This document shows positions 23,750-34,840 of a DNA stretch of 64,000 nt, one piece after another. The position numbers and the translations under genes were made by a program. Source of the DNA: Flammula alnicola (lineage: Eukaryota > Basidiomycota > Agaricomycetes > Agaricales > Strophariaceae); NCBI GenBank assembly GCA_015499995.1, contig JADNRV010000011.1:62001-126000 (forward strand), given 5' to 3'. Positions within the stretch are counted from its first letter, which is position 1. Every line of letters starts with the position of its first letter. The notes beneath the pieces are model-generated. The model made no database searches, had not been told where the DNA came from, and was given only the letters and a program-made list of their open reading frames with translations.

Positions 23750-25385
23750 GCTTCTATTTTAAATTTTAGCTGAAAGAAATGATGCCATGAAACTCTCACG
23801 TACTCCAGACGAAGCCGCTGAGATTGTATCATGACCGCTTTGTAGAAATCTTCAGTCCGTGATGTCTTTGCCGGTCTTGACACTCGAATTTGAGGGTTTT
23901 CATCTTCTTGACGTCGGCGGACACGGCCTAGCATAGTCATGATTTTTTTCAGAGAAGACTTATGTTACATGTTAGCCTCGAGATTTGCATATAACAATTA
24001 TACACGCACTGCGGAGAGCCTGTCAGTTGTTGGCTTCTTTTGGCCTCGTCTACTGAATAGTTGACGGGTTGCGGCATATTTGAGATATTCAATCATATGG
24101 TTTGCATCGACAATTATGTCGGGTAGTTGTCCAGAGTTTATTGCCTCGGAAGCCCATGACTAAATAAATCACATGAGAAGGGAACACTTTTCCGTGATTT
24201 AGACGTACCTTCCATAGCTTAAGGACTGAATTCTCAGTTTGACGCCCACTCTTTCGTCGTGTTTCGAGAATAAATCTATCGGCCCATGCTAATGCATCAT
24301 GTGTCTTCGTGTTATCTACAACTTGTGATTCCTCTTCATTTTCTGTATCCCCTGGCTCCTGTTCCTCTTCTTCATCCTCGCTCTCCTGCTCATCCTCTTG
24401 AAATCCGGCTTGAAAATATGTATCGAGAGCCCTAGACTCCACGTTAACTTGCGCGGAGTTTATTTCGACGGCCTGCAGATCAGGCCCGTTGAGTGCAGCA
24501 CCAGGTGTTCTCCTTTGTCCTGCGCGAGACTCCGAAGATGTCGACCTCACATGGGTTATGTTGGAATTCACACGCGGGGCGGCAGCTGATTGGGAATGCG
24601 TTGAGATGCTGGAGAAGAAGACATATCACTTCTTTGATGTCACTTAAGCTTGAACGGAATGGAACGTACCTTACGTACCTTGACTCGGACATTTGGCGCT
24701 TGTCATCGCCCTCGAGACGGCTCACCAGGTCATTTTTCCTTCCACTTACTCTCAATTTCCGTTCCTTACACTGAGCTTTCAACTCGCTAACCATGAGCCC
24801 CGCACTATAATAAATAATAAATCACTGTTAGCGCCGTGGTAACTAAACGTGAGAATAAGATGCCTTACTAGTTCACAGGAACCGTGCGTGGGTCAATTGG
24901 CGTCGTGCCTAGAGGTGCCGAGGGAGCGTCCACCTGCATGGCATCCGTCTGGACCGAGGACTGAGCCTGAAATGACATCATGGATCCTGGACAATAAGCC
25001 GCGGTTCAGCGTTGCGAGAACAAAGATACGCCGAGCGATGAACTGGCTCACCTCCTGTCATGGAATTCCCATCAGTGCCATTGCCATCTTGAGAAATGAA
25101 CTGATTCGCTGCGGGGTTTAGTGTGCTTTGAATGTTGTGAAGAGCAGGATCAATGTCGGAAAGTGAAGCCATGTCGGTCAGTGAACGATGGCGAGCAAAC
25201 AAAGTCACGTTGGAGAGGGACGTGTCTCATATTTTTTCCTTCGCCTGCGGCGCGTTACTGCTTACCTGATTTGGGACTTCACCTGCGGTTTCCCGCGCCC
25301 CAGGACAGGTCACAACTTTTTGTGAATCGCCTGCGGGTTCACACGTCACAAATTGTGAATTACCGCATTAGACTTCTACTAGGGT

Positions 25386-25771
25386 TTCTAGGTCCCGTTG
25401 GGCTTCGAGATACCCATTGCCGAATTGCCGACAGATAGTATTGAACCTCCGCAGCATAGAGTAAGTCACCGGCACCATCTCGGCGAGGAGCACATCCCTT
25501 GTCATCTCCTGTCATCCTATCGCCCAACATTCAAGTTGAAACGTCGCTCTTTCTTTTATCATAACCCCTGATATCAGCTGAAGATTGCACTGTCCCTCTT
25601 CGTAACCATCTGTGCTAGTCGGGAGCTTTCATTTTTTTGTGAGGAAGATTCACGCGGCTTGAGAAATCAGGTGCTTTCACTCTAGGCCCGAAATTTCTTC
25701 ACGTAAGTCAGCTAACACGCCTCTTTACCTTACCACCAAAAAGTATTCGAGGACAACCGAAAAGTCAATCG
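25386..25771. other. Displaced F-box 5' flank and promoter region of the downstream gene
   Basis: The first part (about 25386-25490) matches the 5' flank of F-box copy 1 and is the piece separated from copy 2 by the insertion. The rest (25490-25771) holds CT-rich tracts and leads into the ATG at 25772. No TATA box is evident. Confidence 0.6.
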
Positions 25772-27343
25772 ATGGCGGGCTCCTTTTCCTTGTCGGATAC
25801 CATCCACATTGCCTTTGGGTCATGTCTGCCATGTCTCAAGCCTGCCTCCAACTCAGGAGAGGACTCCCCGCAGCAGCAGGACCATAACCACAACCCTGCT
25901 ATAAATCGGATACCGCGGGCCCGCCCCGATGAGCTGCAAGGACTGCTCGCAGATGCCGACACCGACGTCGAAGCCGAGACGCTGTCGCTGCACTCGAACC
26001 CGGGGCGCAGCGCACAGCGCAACAGGCACAAGAAGAAGCGCAGGTCGAAGAAGACGTCCGACAACCCCCGCAGGATCACGTTGTTCGGATATGACCTGTT
26101 CGGCCGCGCTGGGCCCCCGCCGATCCAGTTGCCTGACGGCGACGATGCGCTGTATAATGAACCGGGACGGCGACAACGAAGGAGCAGCAGCGGCGGCAGT
26201 TTGACACCTAATACGATCGTGACAGCACATTCGACCGCGAGCACCTTCGATTCGGATGCGGCCCCGCTGGATGCCGCTACCATTGCTGCTCTATCCTCAC
26301 CGACAGCTGCAGCTGCGGCCATCGAAGCTGCCAGCCAGGCCACCGAGGCCGAGACGCAGCGGCTGAGAGAAAAGGAAGAGCGCCGACAGAGGCGGAGGGA
26401 GAAGAAGGAGCTCAAACGAATGGCAGAGGCACTTGCGAGCCAGGGCGTGGTGGGCGACGGCGACACTGAGGGCTTTGAGGGCTTCCAAGGGAGCAGCGCA
26501 CAGGCGTTCTCGAAATCGGGCTCGGGCTACCGTAGCATTCCCGCCGCCATGTTCCCCGGTAGGCCCACCTCCGACTCTGGGTCTGGGTCTGCCTTTTCTG
26601 GATCCGCCAGAGAAGGTTTTGGACGCTTCGTCTCTGCCCCAGCTCCACCCCCCGGACCTTACGTTCCTCCTCCAAACGAAGACGATGACGACGCAGCGGA
26701 CCTTGATGGGGGCATGTACGCACGCAAAGCGCCCCGCGGTGCAGCAACCGGCGGCGGCGGCTCGCACGGCTCAGACTCGCACAGCAGGACGTCGGGGTCG
26801 CGCAGCGACAGGGCACACCAATTCCCCGACCCCCGCAACGTCTTCGCCCACATCCAATCCCACTCATACTCTCACTCTCCCTCGCGCCTCAGCTCGCCGT
26901 CCCAGCCCACCTTCCAGCCAGCAGCCAGCACCGTTAACAATAGCGAAGGCAAGCCGACGAAGAAAAAGTCGTCCAAGTCATCCTCATCGCGGACGACCCG
27001 ATCACACTCCTCGGCGGCGACGTCACAATCTCCTTCGCTCCCATCGCCCATCTCCCCAGCGTTCTCTGCCAGCGCACAGGAAGTCGTGAGCCCTAGCACC
27101 GTCGAACAGGGACAAGGGTTCTTCGACCTCGAGGACGAGCTGCCGGTGCGGAAGCGCTCTCCTATGCCGTCAGCAGGCGATGCCCCGAAATTGCAAGCTG
27201 AGTTCCCTACGACGCGGATTGGTGGTGGCGGAGCTGGGTTCCCCTCGACGGGCTTTGGAGGTGGAGGAACGAAGAGGACGAGGGATTTTGGCGCGTTCCT
27301 TGCGCGCAGAGGAGATGAAGATGAGGGTGTCGATGGGCTGTGA
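25772..27343 (+). CDS. Low-complexity protein of unknown function, 523 aa
   Basis: This is a single uninterrupted exon with strong codon bias and a GC-rich third position, starting MAGSFSLSDTIHIAFGSCLP. I do not recognise a family. The N-terminus has a CLPC pair near residue 18 that could be lipidated. A short conserved-looking segment follows (ARPDELQGLLADADTDVEAE), then a Lys/Arg-rich patch (HKKKRRSKKTSDNPRRIT) and FGYDLFGR. A highly charged predicted coiled coil lies at about residues 192-222 (EAETQRLREKEERRQRRREK). The C-terminal half is Ser/Pro/Gly-rich and probably disordered, ending in GGGGTKRTRDFGAFLARRGD. Antisense ORFs over this region reflect GC skew. No frame break is visible. Confidence 0.75.
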   Translation: MAGSFSLSDTIHIAFGSCLPCLKPASNSGEDSPQQQDHNHNPAINRIPRARPDELQGLLADADTDVEAETLSLHSNPGRSAQRNRHKKKRRSKKTSDNPRRITLFGYDLFGRAGPPPIQLPDGDDALYNEPGRRQRRSSSGGSLTPNTIVTAHSTASTFDSDAAPLDAATIAALSSPTAAAAAIEAASQATEAETQRLREKEERRQRRREKKELKRMAEALASQGVVGDGDTEGFEGFQGSSAQAFSKSGSGYRSIPAAMFPGRPTSDSGSGSAFSGSAREGFGRFVSAPAPPPGPYVPPPNEDDDDAADLDGGMYARKAPRGAATGGGGSHGSDSHSRTSGSRSDRAHQFPDPRNVFAHIQSHSYSHSPSRLSSPSQPTFQPAASTVNNSEGKPTKKKSSKSSSSRTTRSHSSAATSQSPSLPSPISPAFSASAQEVVSPSTVEQGQGFFDLEDELPVRKRSPMPSAGDAPKLQAEFPTTRIGGGGAGFPSTGFGGGGTKRTRDFGAFLARRGDEDEGVDGL

Positions 27344-28199
27344 ACGTCGCTTCGTTTACCATCCGTCTTTGCTGCGAACTCTCGAGTTTTCGCCCTTGTT
27401 CATTATTATACTGCTTTATTTTTCATAACTTCTAGGACGAGGAAGCCATTCAACCTATCTATAGGCTCCTTTACCTGGCAACCGAACGCTTGCTTTTCAT
27501 GTTTTTTTATGCTTTTCACAGTCTCTCATTAATTCCTACTTATACCCTTCGCATCTTACCATTCCTCTTTCTCCTCTCCTACATATTCTCTCTGAGTTTC
27601 TCCGAACCCGCCCATATACATGATGACGAGGTCTACGTCCCTCCTCACGATACTTGTAGACAGATACCTTATCACGACTACCCGACCAAGTGTACTTAAT
27701 GACAATTTTACGACCTCGCTTATGGAATGGAATTGATTGGTTTTTGTACTGGTTACGATACAGTATACTGTTATCCACATATTGCTTCAATCCCGTTTGT
27801 TGTTGTTCTTGGCATGTTATCACCTTACGAATTCCCAGAGCACTTTGAATGTGGGTTTTAGGGGTTTTCTGGCCAAGCAACATGTCGATGCTACCTAAAA
27901 CATTTCATTCATGTTCTACGAACGTGATGAGTGATGTCGATCGACAGCTCGATCGAATTCCAAAAGAGGGAATGATTTCCAAACTGAGCCTGCTACGGCA
28001 TGAGTCAGTGTTCCCCGTCTTGACTCCCACCAGCTCGAACCCAAAATTTCAAATCTTAAATTTTTTGGAATCCGAAATGAAAATGAAAATAAATGTATTG
28101 ATTTGAGGTATGCTATGTCTCCAATATTCCCAACATGTGCTGTCAATAGAGTACACGATTCCAGTTCCAGAAACTCCAGAGGGCAAAGGTTACAAATAT
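27344..28199. other. Convergent intergenic region, no gene seen
   Basis: This is the 3' flank of the plus-strand low-complexity gene meeting the 3' flank of fungalysin 1. It is AT- and T-rich (27480-27600) with no plausible exon chain. ORFs such as 27536-27883 minus have no family resemblance. Confidence 0.5.
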
Positions 28200-30727
28200 T
28201 TAACAGCCAGCAGGTACTGTCGTGTCGTCGTTGTGGCTGGCAGCATTAACACCGAGACCACGACTGGCGAAGGCGTTCCAGAGGAGACACTTGTTGGCAC
28301 CTCCAAATCGGTTAACGTCAGCCTGGATCCATGCGTTGCGGGCAGTCAAGACTTGGTGCCAATGAAGGTCAATAAATATTTGCAAGGAAAGCGAACCGGA
28401 GAAATTAAACGTACAAGTTGGGTTGCATGGTTGGAGCGGCAGGGAGTCGATGAAGAGGTGCATGAAGACTATGTTTCCCTCAGTTCCAGTGGGGTTCGTG
28501 CGGGCGGTGGCAGACCAGCCGTGGGCACCAACGACAGCGGCGTAAACATTATGGAGTATATTGGCCCAGACTTCACCGATATCTGTAATTAAGAGAGTCT
28601 ATATCAGGAAGGTGGTATGTATAATAAGGTTAGGCTCCTTACCGTGTACCTCAGTCAAAGTCTTGAGGCTCGAGTACCGGAGAGGGTTGACAGTTCTTTT
28701 TTCGAAGAAGATAAGTAAAAGGACGACGCTTGTTACTGGAATTAACGTACGCAGATGTAGAATAAGGGTGCGTCCGAATACCAGCAGCGTCGTTCGTGAC
28801 ATATTGTCCGAGAACGTAGTCGGGAACGGCAGCAGAGGTCTTCTCGTTCCAGCTGGATTTAAAGTTAAGCACAATAGTAGATGGTCAAAGAATAATTACA
28901 GAAACCTACTCAGCCATAGTATCCGACCAACCTAATCACATCAAGAACTTGAATATACATGCACAATATTCTTTGAGGGAGCCACGAACCTTCACCCATA
29001 CCACCGGCTTCGGTTGTCTGCAAGCAGCGACCAGTTCCTCCACCAGTCATCCGGTTGGTGACTCCGTGGGTCATCTCGTGCGAGACGATGTCATTCTCGA
29101 GAGCACCATCGCGCCCGGGCTGATAAGGTCAATTGAGAGCTCAAGAAATAAATGGTATCAGCTCACGCTGGTAAGATCCCACAAAAACATGCGCATGGCA
29201 CCCGATGTTCCACTAGAGAAAAGTGGTGCTCAATAACGGAAGTCAAATATAGAGGGCTGGATACATACTCAGCGGGAGTGGAGAAGTCGGCGTTATCAGT
29301 TCCAGCAGAGTCCTGGACGGAGATGGTAACACGGTCATTTGCCTTTCCGCCCAAGCCATTATTGTTGGTCTGGAAATTGAATGCAGCCTCGGTGAAGCCA
29401 TATCTGATAAAAGGTTTGAGTGTAAGCTCGCGAAATAGTGCTCTTCCGATGATACTTACCGATAGGTCAAGTCATGAATGCTGTTAACGATGTAAAACGC
29501 ATTCGTGCGGGCAGCATCCAAGTTGACCTGGGTGGTCGGAGCCACAGCGGGGTTCTGGGTGAAGATGAAATTCAACCCGGTTGAGGATTGAGTGGTAACT
29601 GCGGTTTGCGAGCCCTTGAACGCGACTGCGTTGTTACCCGCAGTCGTCCTACGTATATCAATAAGGAATGGAATGAGAAAGTGCAGAGCGATAATAGCGG
29701 CGAACTACTAACGTGGAGTTGGCTCCTCCTGTGGAGTGCCAGCCGAACGGAGAGGCCAAGGGATCCTGGGGATTTGTCAAGGTCTGGAATCCGTCAGTGA
29801 GGATTTCCTCCTGGATGGGAAGGACGCGATACTAGTCGAACAATATTAGCGACGACAAATCATAGCCAACAATCATCAAGCTTACCGAGGCTTTGGTGAC
29901 AAAGTCAACAATGGAAACAAGCTCGTTAGCGTGAGCATCGACAAAGGCCTCAACCCAGATGCCAGCGGCCTCATTACGGATTTGAACGACGTGGGTGAGT
30001 ACAACTGTGTTATCGGGTTTCACGAAGAACTCGATGCTGGGAGGGAAGTCGTTGAATTTGCCGCCAATGGCGCTCTCTGCGGTGGCGATGGCCTGGTCGA
30101 CAGTGATAGAGGGCGTACTGGAGGCGATCGACTCTGAAAAATTGATACTGTTTTAGGAGGTGTGGAGTAATCGAGCTCCGACTTACTAGGAGTGACGAAA
30201 GAGGACCCAAAGGCAACGACCTTCTGGGCATTGTTGAATGCGACGTTGGCAACAGCGTTGGCAAAGGGAATGCCATCCTGAAATATAATTCTTCAGCTTG
30301 GCTTATGTATCATTCCAAATAAAAGGAACATACATGGGTCTGCTTCAGGAAAGCGTGTTGAGCAACCTCCCCTGAAAAGCCAGAGTGGAAGTTGATGGCG
30401 CTAGAGTCAATTGAAAGGTGCGACCCGACGAAAGCCTCGGCAGATTCCGAAAGGCTGAATGCAGCGCGCTTGGACAAGGGATGGTCAATTCCTGCCTCAA
30501 AGGTCTACTAGAAATGTCAATAAATTGATCATTACAGTCAAGACTATCGCGACACTGACCTCAAAGGTGCTGGGCGGGTTGAAGACTTCGAGTTGGACGT
30601 TGTTAGCGAGGCTGCGCGTCCGGTGAGTGGCATGCCTGACGCTTCCCTGGAAGGGGACAGCTCCGGCGCTTCTCGCATATGCAATCGCAAGCAAGACGGA
30701 GGTGAAGAACTTGTTGAAGGAAACCAT
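28200..30727 (-). CDS. Fungalysin (peptidase M36) 1, secreted zinc metalloprotease
   Basis: This is an extracellular zinc endopeptidase made as a prepro-enzyme. The start at 30727 gives a signal peptide ([20 protein letters not shown]...AGA). An FTP/PepSY-like propeptide follows with [20 protein letters not shown] and [11 protein letters not shown]. The catalytic domain has [20 protein letters not shown], then [20 protein letters not shown] with the HExxH zinc site, then [20 protein letters not shown]. Its GEG-WSD Glu, the third zinc ligand, is split by an intron. The end is [20 protein letters not shown]...GC with the stop at 28200-28202. More than ten short introns are present. All catalytic residues are intact. 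It is tandem with fungalysin 2, same strand, 1.2 kb apart. Confidence 0.94.
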
Positions 30728-31909
30728 TTTTCAAATGTTGTCGCTAAGGTCGCAGAGCTCTAGATTTCGCCTGGGGAAAGAGTATGGATTATTGAGCGAA
30801 TTTATACGCCTGACAGCAAGCATTCGGGTTGTAAGTATATCCCGACATAGCCATGACTATCCAAGAAAGCAAGACTTTGCTTAGTCCTAACTTCAGCATG
30901 GCGCATGGTCGATGATAAGAGAGAAGCTTGCCAGATTACACGTCGCGTGAATATGCAATGTGGACCGCCTTGTTCAGCGTAGTCTTAGTGGGACGACACA
31001 AACACGGGGGTGACTATACAGTCCCGGTATGTCTAATCAGAGTCCTCGTCAATGCGTGTCACATTCAATGAACACGAGGATACTCTGCATTTTTTGGGCC
31101 GTCTTTCTCATTGTCGCTTGCGTGGTACGGATACATGTGGGCCGAAGGAAGCTAAGTATAATATTAGACACATTGGAATATTGCAGGTGAACAGAAAAGA
31201 CCTCCAAACTGGAACGTTCAGATGGAATCCTAGAAACGTACCGTGCTCGGGATCATGTGGCTGGTATTTTTAGCTGCTATTCCCAGCGCACCTGCTATTT
31301 CAACGCTTGAACAGCGCTTCGGACCTTCTGTACCTATTTGACGTGGATCCGGAAATAATTGAGCAGCGATAACCCAAAAAATACGACGAAAAGCAACTCG
31401 GAGGACACTTATTGCAAGGATTGTAGCCGCAGACCCGCAGACGCCCAAGTTTCGGCATCACCAGGAGCTGTTGCAACACAGACCATAACATTTGTATGCG
31501 ACACGTAACGTCTTGGCATTCGCTTGGCATCTGTCGGATACAGTTACCGAGAAGACCCCGTCCCGTTGATGTCCAATTATCAAAAATGCTATCAAGACAC
31601 ACCACTTCGTTTTCTTTCTAGATCACGCCCAACTTTGTGAGGCAGTGCGAAGGTCATTCACATTAAAATGACTAATGGATGTTCGTAAAAATAGAGGGAC
31701 CAAACTCGATTCGGTTCGTGATTTGTTCAAAATTTGTTCACGATCCGCGACTGGGAGGGAATACCAGGCCAGGTGCAGAGCCCCGAGAAAAGCCTATGCT
31801 TTCAATAGCGGAATCGAAATAATATCTCAGAGATACTATCTGAATATATAGAACAATAAATTCGACAAAGGCTGTGATGACTCTTCGCACATATGGCATA
31901 AATAATTCT
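30728..31909. promoter_or_regulatory. Intergenic region with the fungalysin 1 promoter
   Basis: A TATA-like box (minus strand TATAAA, 30801-30806) lies about 75 bp upstream of the fungalysin 1 ATG. The remaining 1.1 kb up to the stop codon of fungalysin 2 holds no convincing gene. Short ORFs at 31230-31605 minus lack resemblance to known families. Confidence 0.55.
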
Positions 31910-34740
31910 TTAGCATCCCGATGGTACAGCGGAGCTGTCTCTATAGCTCGCCGCGCCGGTACCCAGCCCACGGCTAGCGAATGCATTCCAAAGAAGGCAC
32001 TTATTAGCGCCTCCGTATCGATTGACGTCGGCCTGAATCCATGCATCTCGAGCGGTGGGAACTATTGTCATTTTAGTGGAGATTCGATATCTCGACAAGC
32101 CAGCAAGTATCACGTACGTGTGGGATTGCAGGGCTGAAGCGCGAGCGCATCCAAGAACAGGTGCAAGAAGACGACATTGCCTTCCGTTCCGTTAGAATTG
32201 GTGCGGGCAGTCGAGGACCATCCTTTCGCAGAGACTAGCGCGGCGTACACGTTGTGAAGGATGTTAGCCCAGACTTCGCCGATGTCTATCCGTCATCATG
32301 TTGTGAGCATCGCCTGGAAAGATAATCACAAGACATCTCACCGTGGACTTCATTTAACGACGCGATGCTCGAATAACGCAAGGGGTTAGTTGTCCTGTCA
32401 AAAGGGTAAGAATTAAACGTTAAACGCTGATCAACGAGAGAAGATATATGAGAGAACGACTCACGCGGAAGTCGAATATGGATGCGTGCGGATGCCGGCG
32501 GGGTCATTAATAACGTATTGTCCCAAGACGTAGTCAGGAACAGCGCTGGAAGTCTTCTCGGTCCAGCTAAGAGAGAGTCAAAAGTAATCATTGAGAAGGA
32601 CAGCAATGCCGATCAGACGGTCAGCAATCTATTTTTTCGATGCAGGGAACAAAACGATCACTCACTCGGCCAAAGCATCCGACCATCCTTTGAATTAGTA
32701 TTATATAAGGCTCATGGATGAGAAGCAGAGTAGGAAGTGCGTACCTTCGCCCATTCCCCCAGCTTCGGTCGTCTGGAGACACCGTCCTGTTCCTCCACCT
32801 GTCATGCGGTTCGTGATTCCGTGAGTATTCTCATGAACGACGATATCATTTTCCAATGCTCCATCACGTTGAGGCTGTAGATAATGTCTAAGTCAAGGAA
32901 ATAAAGAAACGTATGGGCATGTATTTACGCTTGTGATGTCCCAAAGGAACATCCCTGATGACGAAGTTAATCAGCATATTAATGTAATGGTGAAAGGATG
33001 ATTGACGTACTCATGCGACCAGACTGACCACTGCGATAAATAATACCAATTGGTTAGTCTCAGCCGGAATGGAACAGTGCAGGTGATGGGGCTTACTCTG
33101 CGGGAGTTGAGAAATCGGCATTGTCTGTCCCAGCCGAGTCTTGTACAGAGATGAGAACACGATCGTTGCCGCTACCTCCATTTCCGAAGTTGTTGACCTG
33201 GAAGTTGTACGATGCCTACAGGACATAATGGATTTTTTCGTCCAGAAAGTTCTATCCTAAAATAGATTTCTAAAGACATACCTCCGTAAAGCCATATCTA
33301 CATAACGCAATTTCAGAACATGATCGAACAAGCCAAAATATAACCGTATCGTACCGATATGTCAAATCATGGATCGAGTTGACTACGTAGAAGGCGTTGA
33401 CGCGTGCCGCATTGAGGTTGGCTGTGGTTGTCGGTGCTGTCGAGGGAGACTGCGTGTAAATGAAGTTGAGCCCGGTGGAGGACTGGCTGGTGGTGGAGCT
33501 CTGAGAGCCCTTGTAGGCAATCGCATTGTTTCCGCTTCAGAGGTGACTCAGTAAAAAAGGAATATTAGGTATCTAAATAAATGCCTTACGCGGTTGTGCT
33601 GTCAAAAGAATGGAGTTAGTCAATTGGATATTTGGACAGAAAATGTCTACGCTTACGTATAAGAGGTGGTTCCGGTGGAATGCCAGCCGTCAGGCGAAGC
33701 TGTCAAATCCTGAGGGTCGGTCAAATTTTCAAATCCTTGAGTAAGGGTTTCCTTCTGCAAAGGCGAGACACGGTACTGCACGAGTCTCATGAGTAATAAG
33801 TTGCACACATCAGTAAGTCTTTCAACACACCGAAGCCTTCGCAACAAAGTCCGTAATCGTGACGAGTTCGCCGGAGTGTGCATCGATGAAGGCTTCAACC
33901 CAAGCGCCAGTCGTATCGTTCTGAATCTGGACGACGTGGGTTAGTGCAGCGGAATTGTCTGCCTTGACGACATATTCGAGCGTGGCGGGGTGGTCATTAT
34001 ATTTTCCGCCAAGGGCCGCTTCGGCGGAGGCAATCGCGGCCTCGACTGTGATTGAGGGCTTGGAGGCTGCGATACTCTCTGTGGGTTTGAGGTGTGGTGA
34101 GTCAATTTCTTAGAGGTTTTGAAGTGGCGCCTAACTTACTGGGTTTCACGAAAGAGGACCCGAAAGATACCACCTGATCGGGGTGTTCCGCATGAATATC
34201 ATTTCTTTTTACAAGTAACAACTAGGCTTGCCTTATTGTTCTGGTTGAAGGCAACATTGGCAACTGCGTTCGCGAAAGGAATACCCTCCTGAAAGCAAAA
34301 GTAAATCGTCAGTACTTTGTTTACTGTGAAATAAATGAGCAACTAACGTGAGCCTGCTTGAGGTAGGCGTGCTGTGCGACCTCTCCCGAGTATCCTGACT
34401 TGTAGGTGAGTGCACCCTTGTCAAGGGAAAGGTGTGATTCAACGAAAGCCACAGCCGCGTCTTCCAAAGAGATGTCGGATCGCTTGGAATGGGGATGGTC
34501 GATGCCTGCTTCGAACGTCTTGCATTGTGTATTAGCATTATTTAGTATCGGCTTAGATTACATAGTATTTACCTCGAAGGTGCTTGGCGGGTGATACGTT
34601 TCAATGGCTAGTTCGCGAGTTACTTGGCGTACGCGATGCGTAGCATGCTTGGAGGTCAATGGCCAGGGTACAGCCGCGGCAGATTGGGTATAGGCAACCG
34701 CCAAGAAGACAGAAGTGAGAAGTTTCTTGAAAGACACCAT
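31910..34740 (-). CDS. Fungalysin (peptidase M36) 2, secreted zinc metalloprotease
   Basis: This is a tandem paralog of fungalysin 1. The start at 34740 gives a signal peptide ([23 protein letters not shown]). The propeptide includes [19 protein letters not shown] and [12 protein letters not shown]. The zinc site reads [15 protein letters not shown], so HExxH is kept with Asn-Thr between. [13 protein letters not shown], holding the third ligand, is split by an intron. The end is [20 protein letters not shown]...SGC with a stop at 31910-31912. An extra intron absent from copy 1 interrupts QNNK-VVSFGSS near 34175-34235 and appears to use a GC donor (AAG|GCAAGC). No frame break was found. Confidence 0.92.
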
Positions 34741-34832
34741 ATTCGACGAGCGAGTGCTAAGTAAGTTGGTAAACCAAGGGTCGCTGGAGAGATGCTTTGC
34801 CTCGACTGAGTATTTCGTCCAAGCTTTTCGAG

Positions 34833-34840
34833 CTTATATA
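34833..34840 (-). promoter_or_regulatory. TATA box of fungalysin 2
   Basis: Minus-strand tatataag lies 93 bp upstream of the fungalysin 2 start codon. Fungalysin 1 has a comparable box at a similar distance, consistent with regulated, TATA-driven expression of secreted proteases. Confidence 0.6.

Larger units (their letters stand above)
20331..25172 (-). pseudogene. Crypton-like tyrosine recombinase gene (SAP + YR + GCR1_C-like), interrupted by two elements
   Basis: The gene starts at 25172 (MASLSDIDPALHNIQ). Its second and third exons encode a SAP-type DNA-binding helix pair (MVSELKAQCKERKLRVSGRK, near 24794). An acidic linker and a core-binding region follow. The catalytic part has the Crypton/Ndc10-like layout. 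An Arg lies in PHRNPLRCPVGALA (Arg codon 22249-22251) and an H-x-x-R in THLARRS (about 21950-21964). GHW is near 21830 and a Tyr in REVYGSKIP (21801-21803). The C-terminal part (TWQYIFEKIANPSDLW...GTFVIDIGRKPPLRLID...ARKIWSNF) resembles GCR1_C. It ends with a TGA at 20331-20333. A hAT-like element sits in a coding exon and a foldback element at a splice acceptor. It is probably inactive here, although the catalytic residues are kept. Confidence 0.8.
18612..25385. mobile_element. Large composite insertion carrying a Crypton-like gene (boundaries approximate)
   Basis: F-box copy 2 loses similarity to the 5' flanks of its sister copies near 18610. The missing flank reappears at about 25385-25460, where attgccgacagat followed by cctccgcag matches copy 1 at 16927-16960. 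The roughly 6.77 kb between is therefore inserted DNA. Both ends carry motifs of the type GATTCACAACTT (18610-18850 on the left; 25300-25365 inverted on the right). A gaagtct word occurs at the two edges in opposite orientation. The interior holds GC-rich tandem repeats and a minus-strand Crypton-like gene. I could not fix the exact ends or a target-site duplication. Confidence 0.65.

Noticed and set aside
25765..27099. Antisense ORFs opposite the 523-aa protein
   Set aside because: They arise from high GC and codon bias of the plus-strand gene and have no coherent domain.
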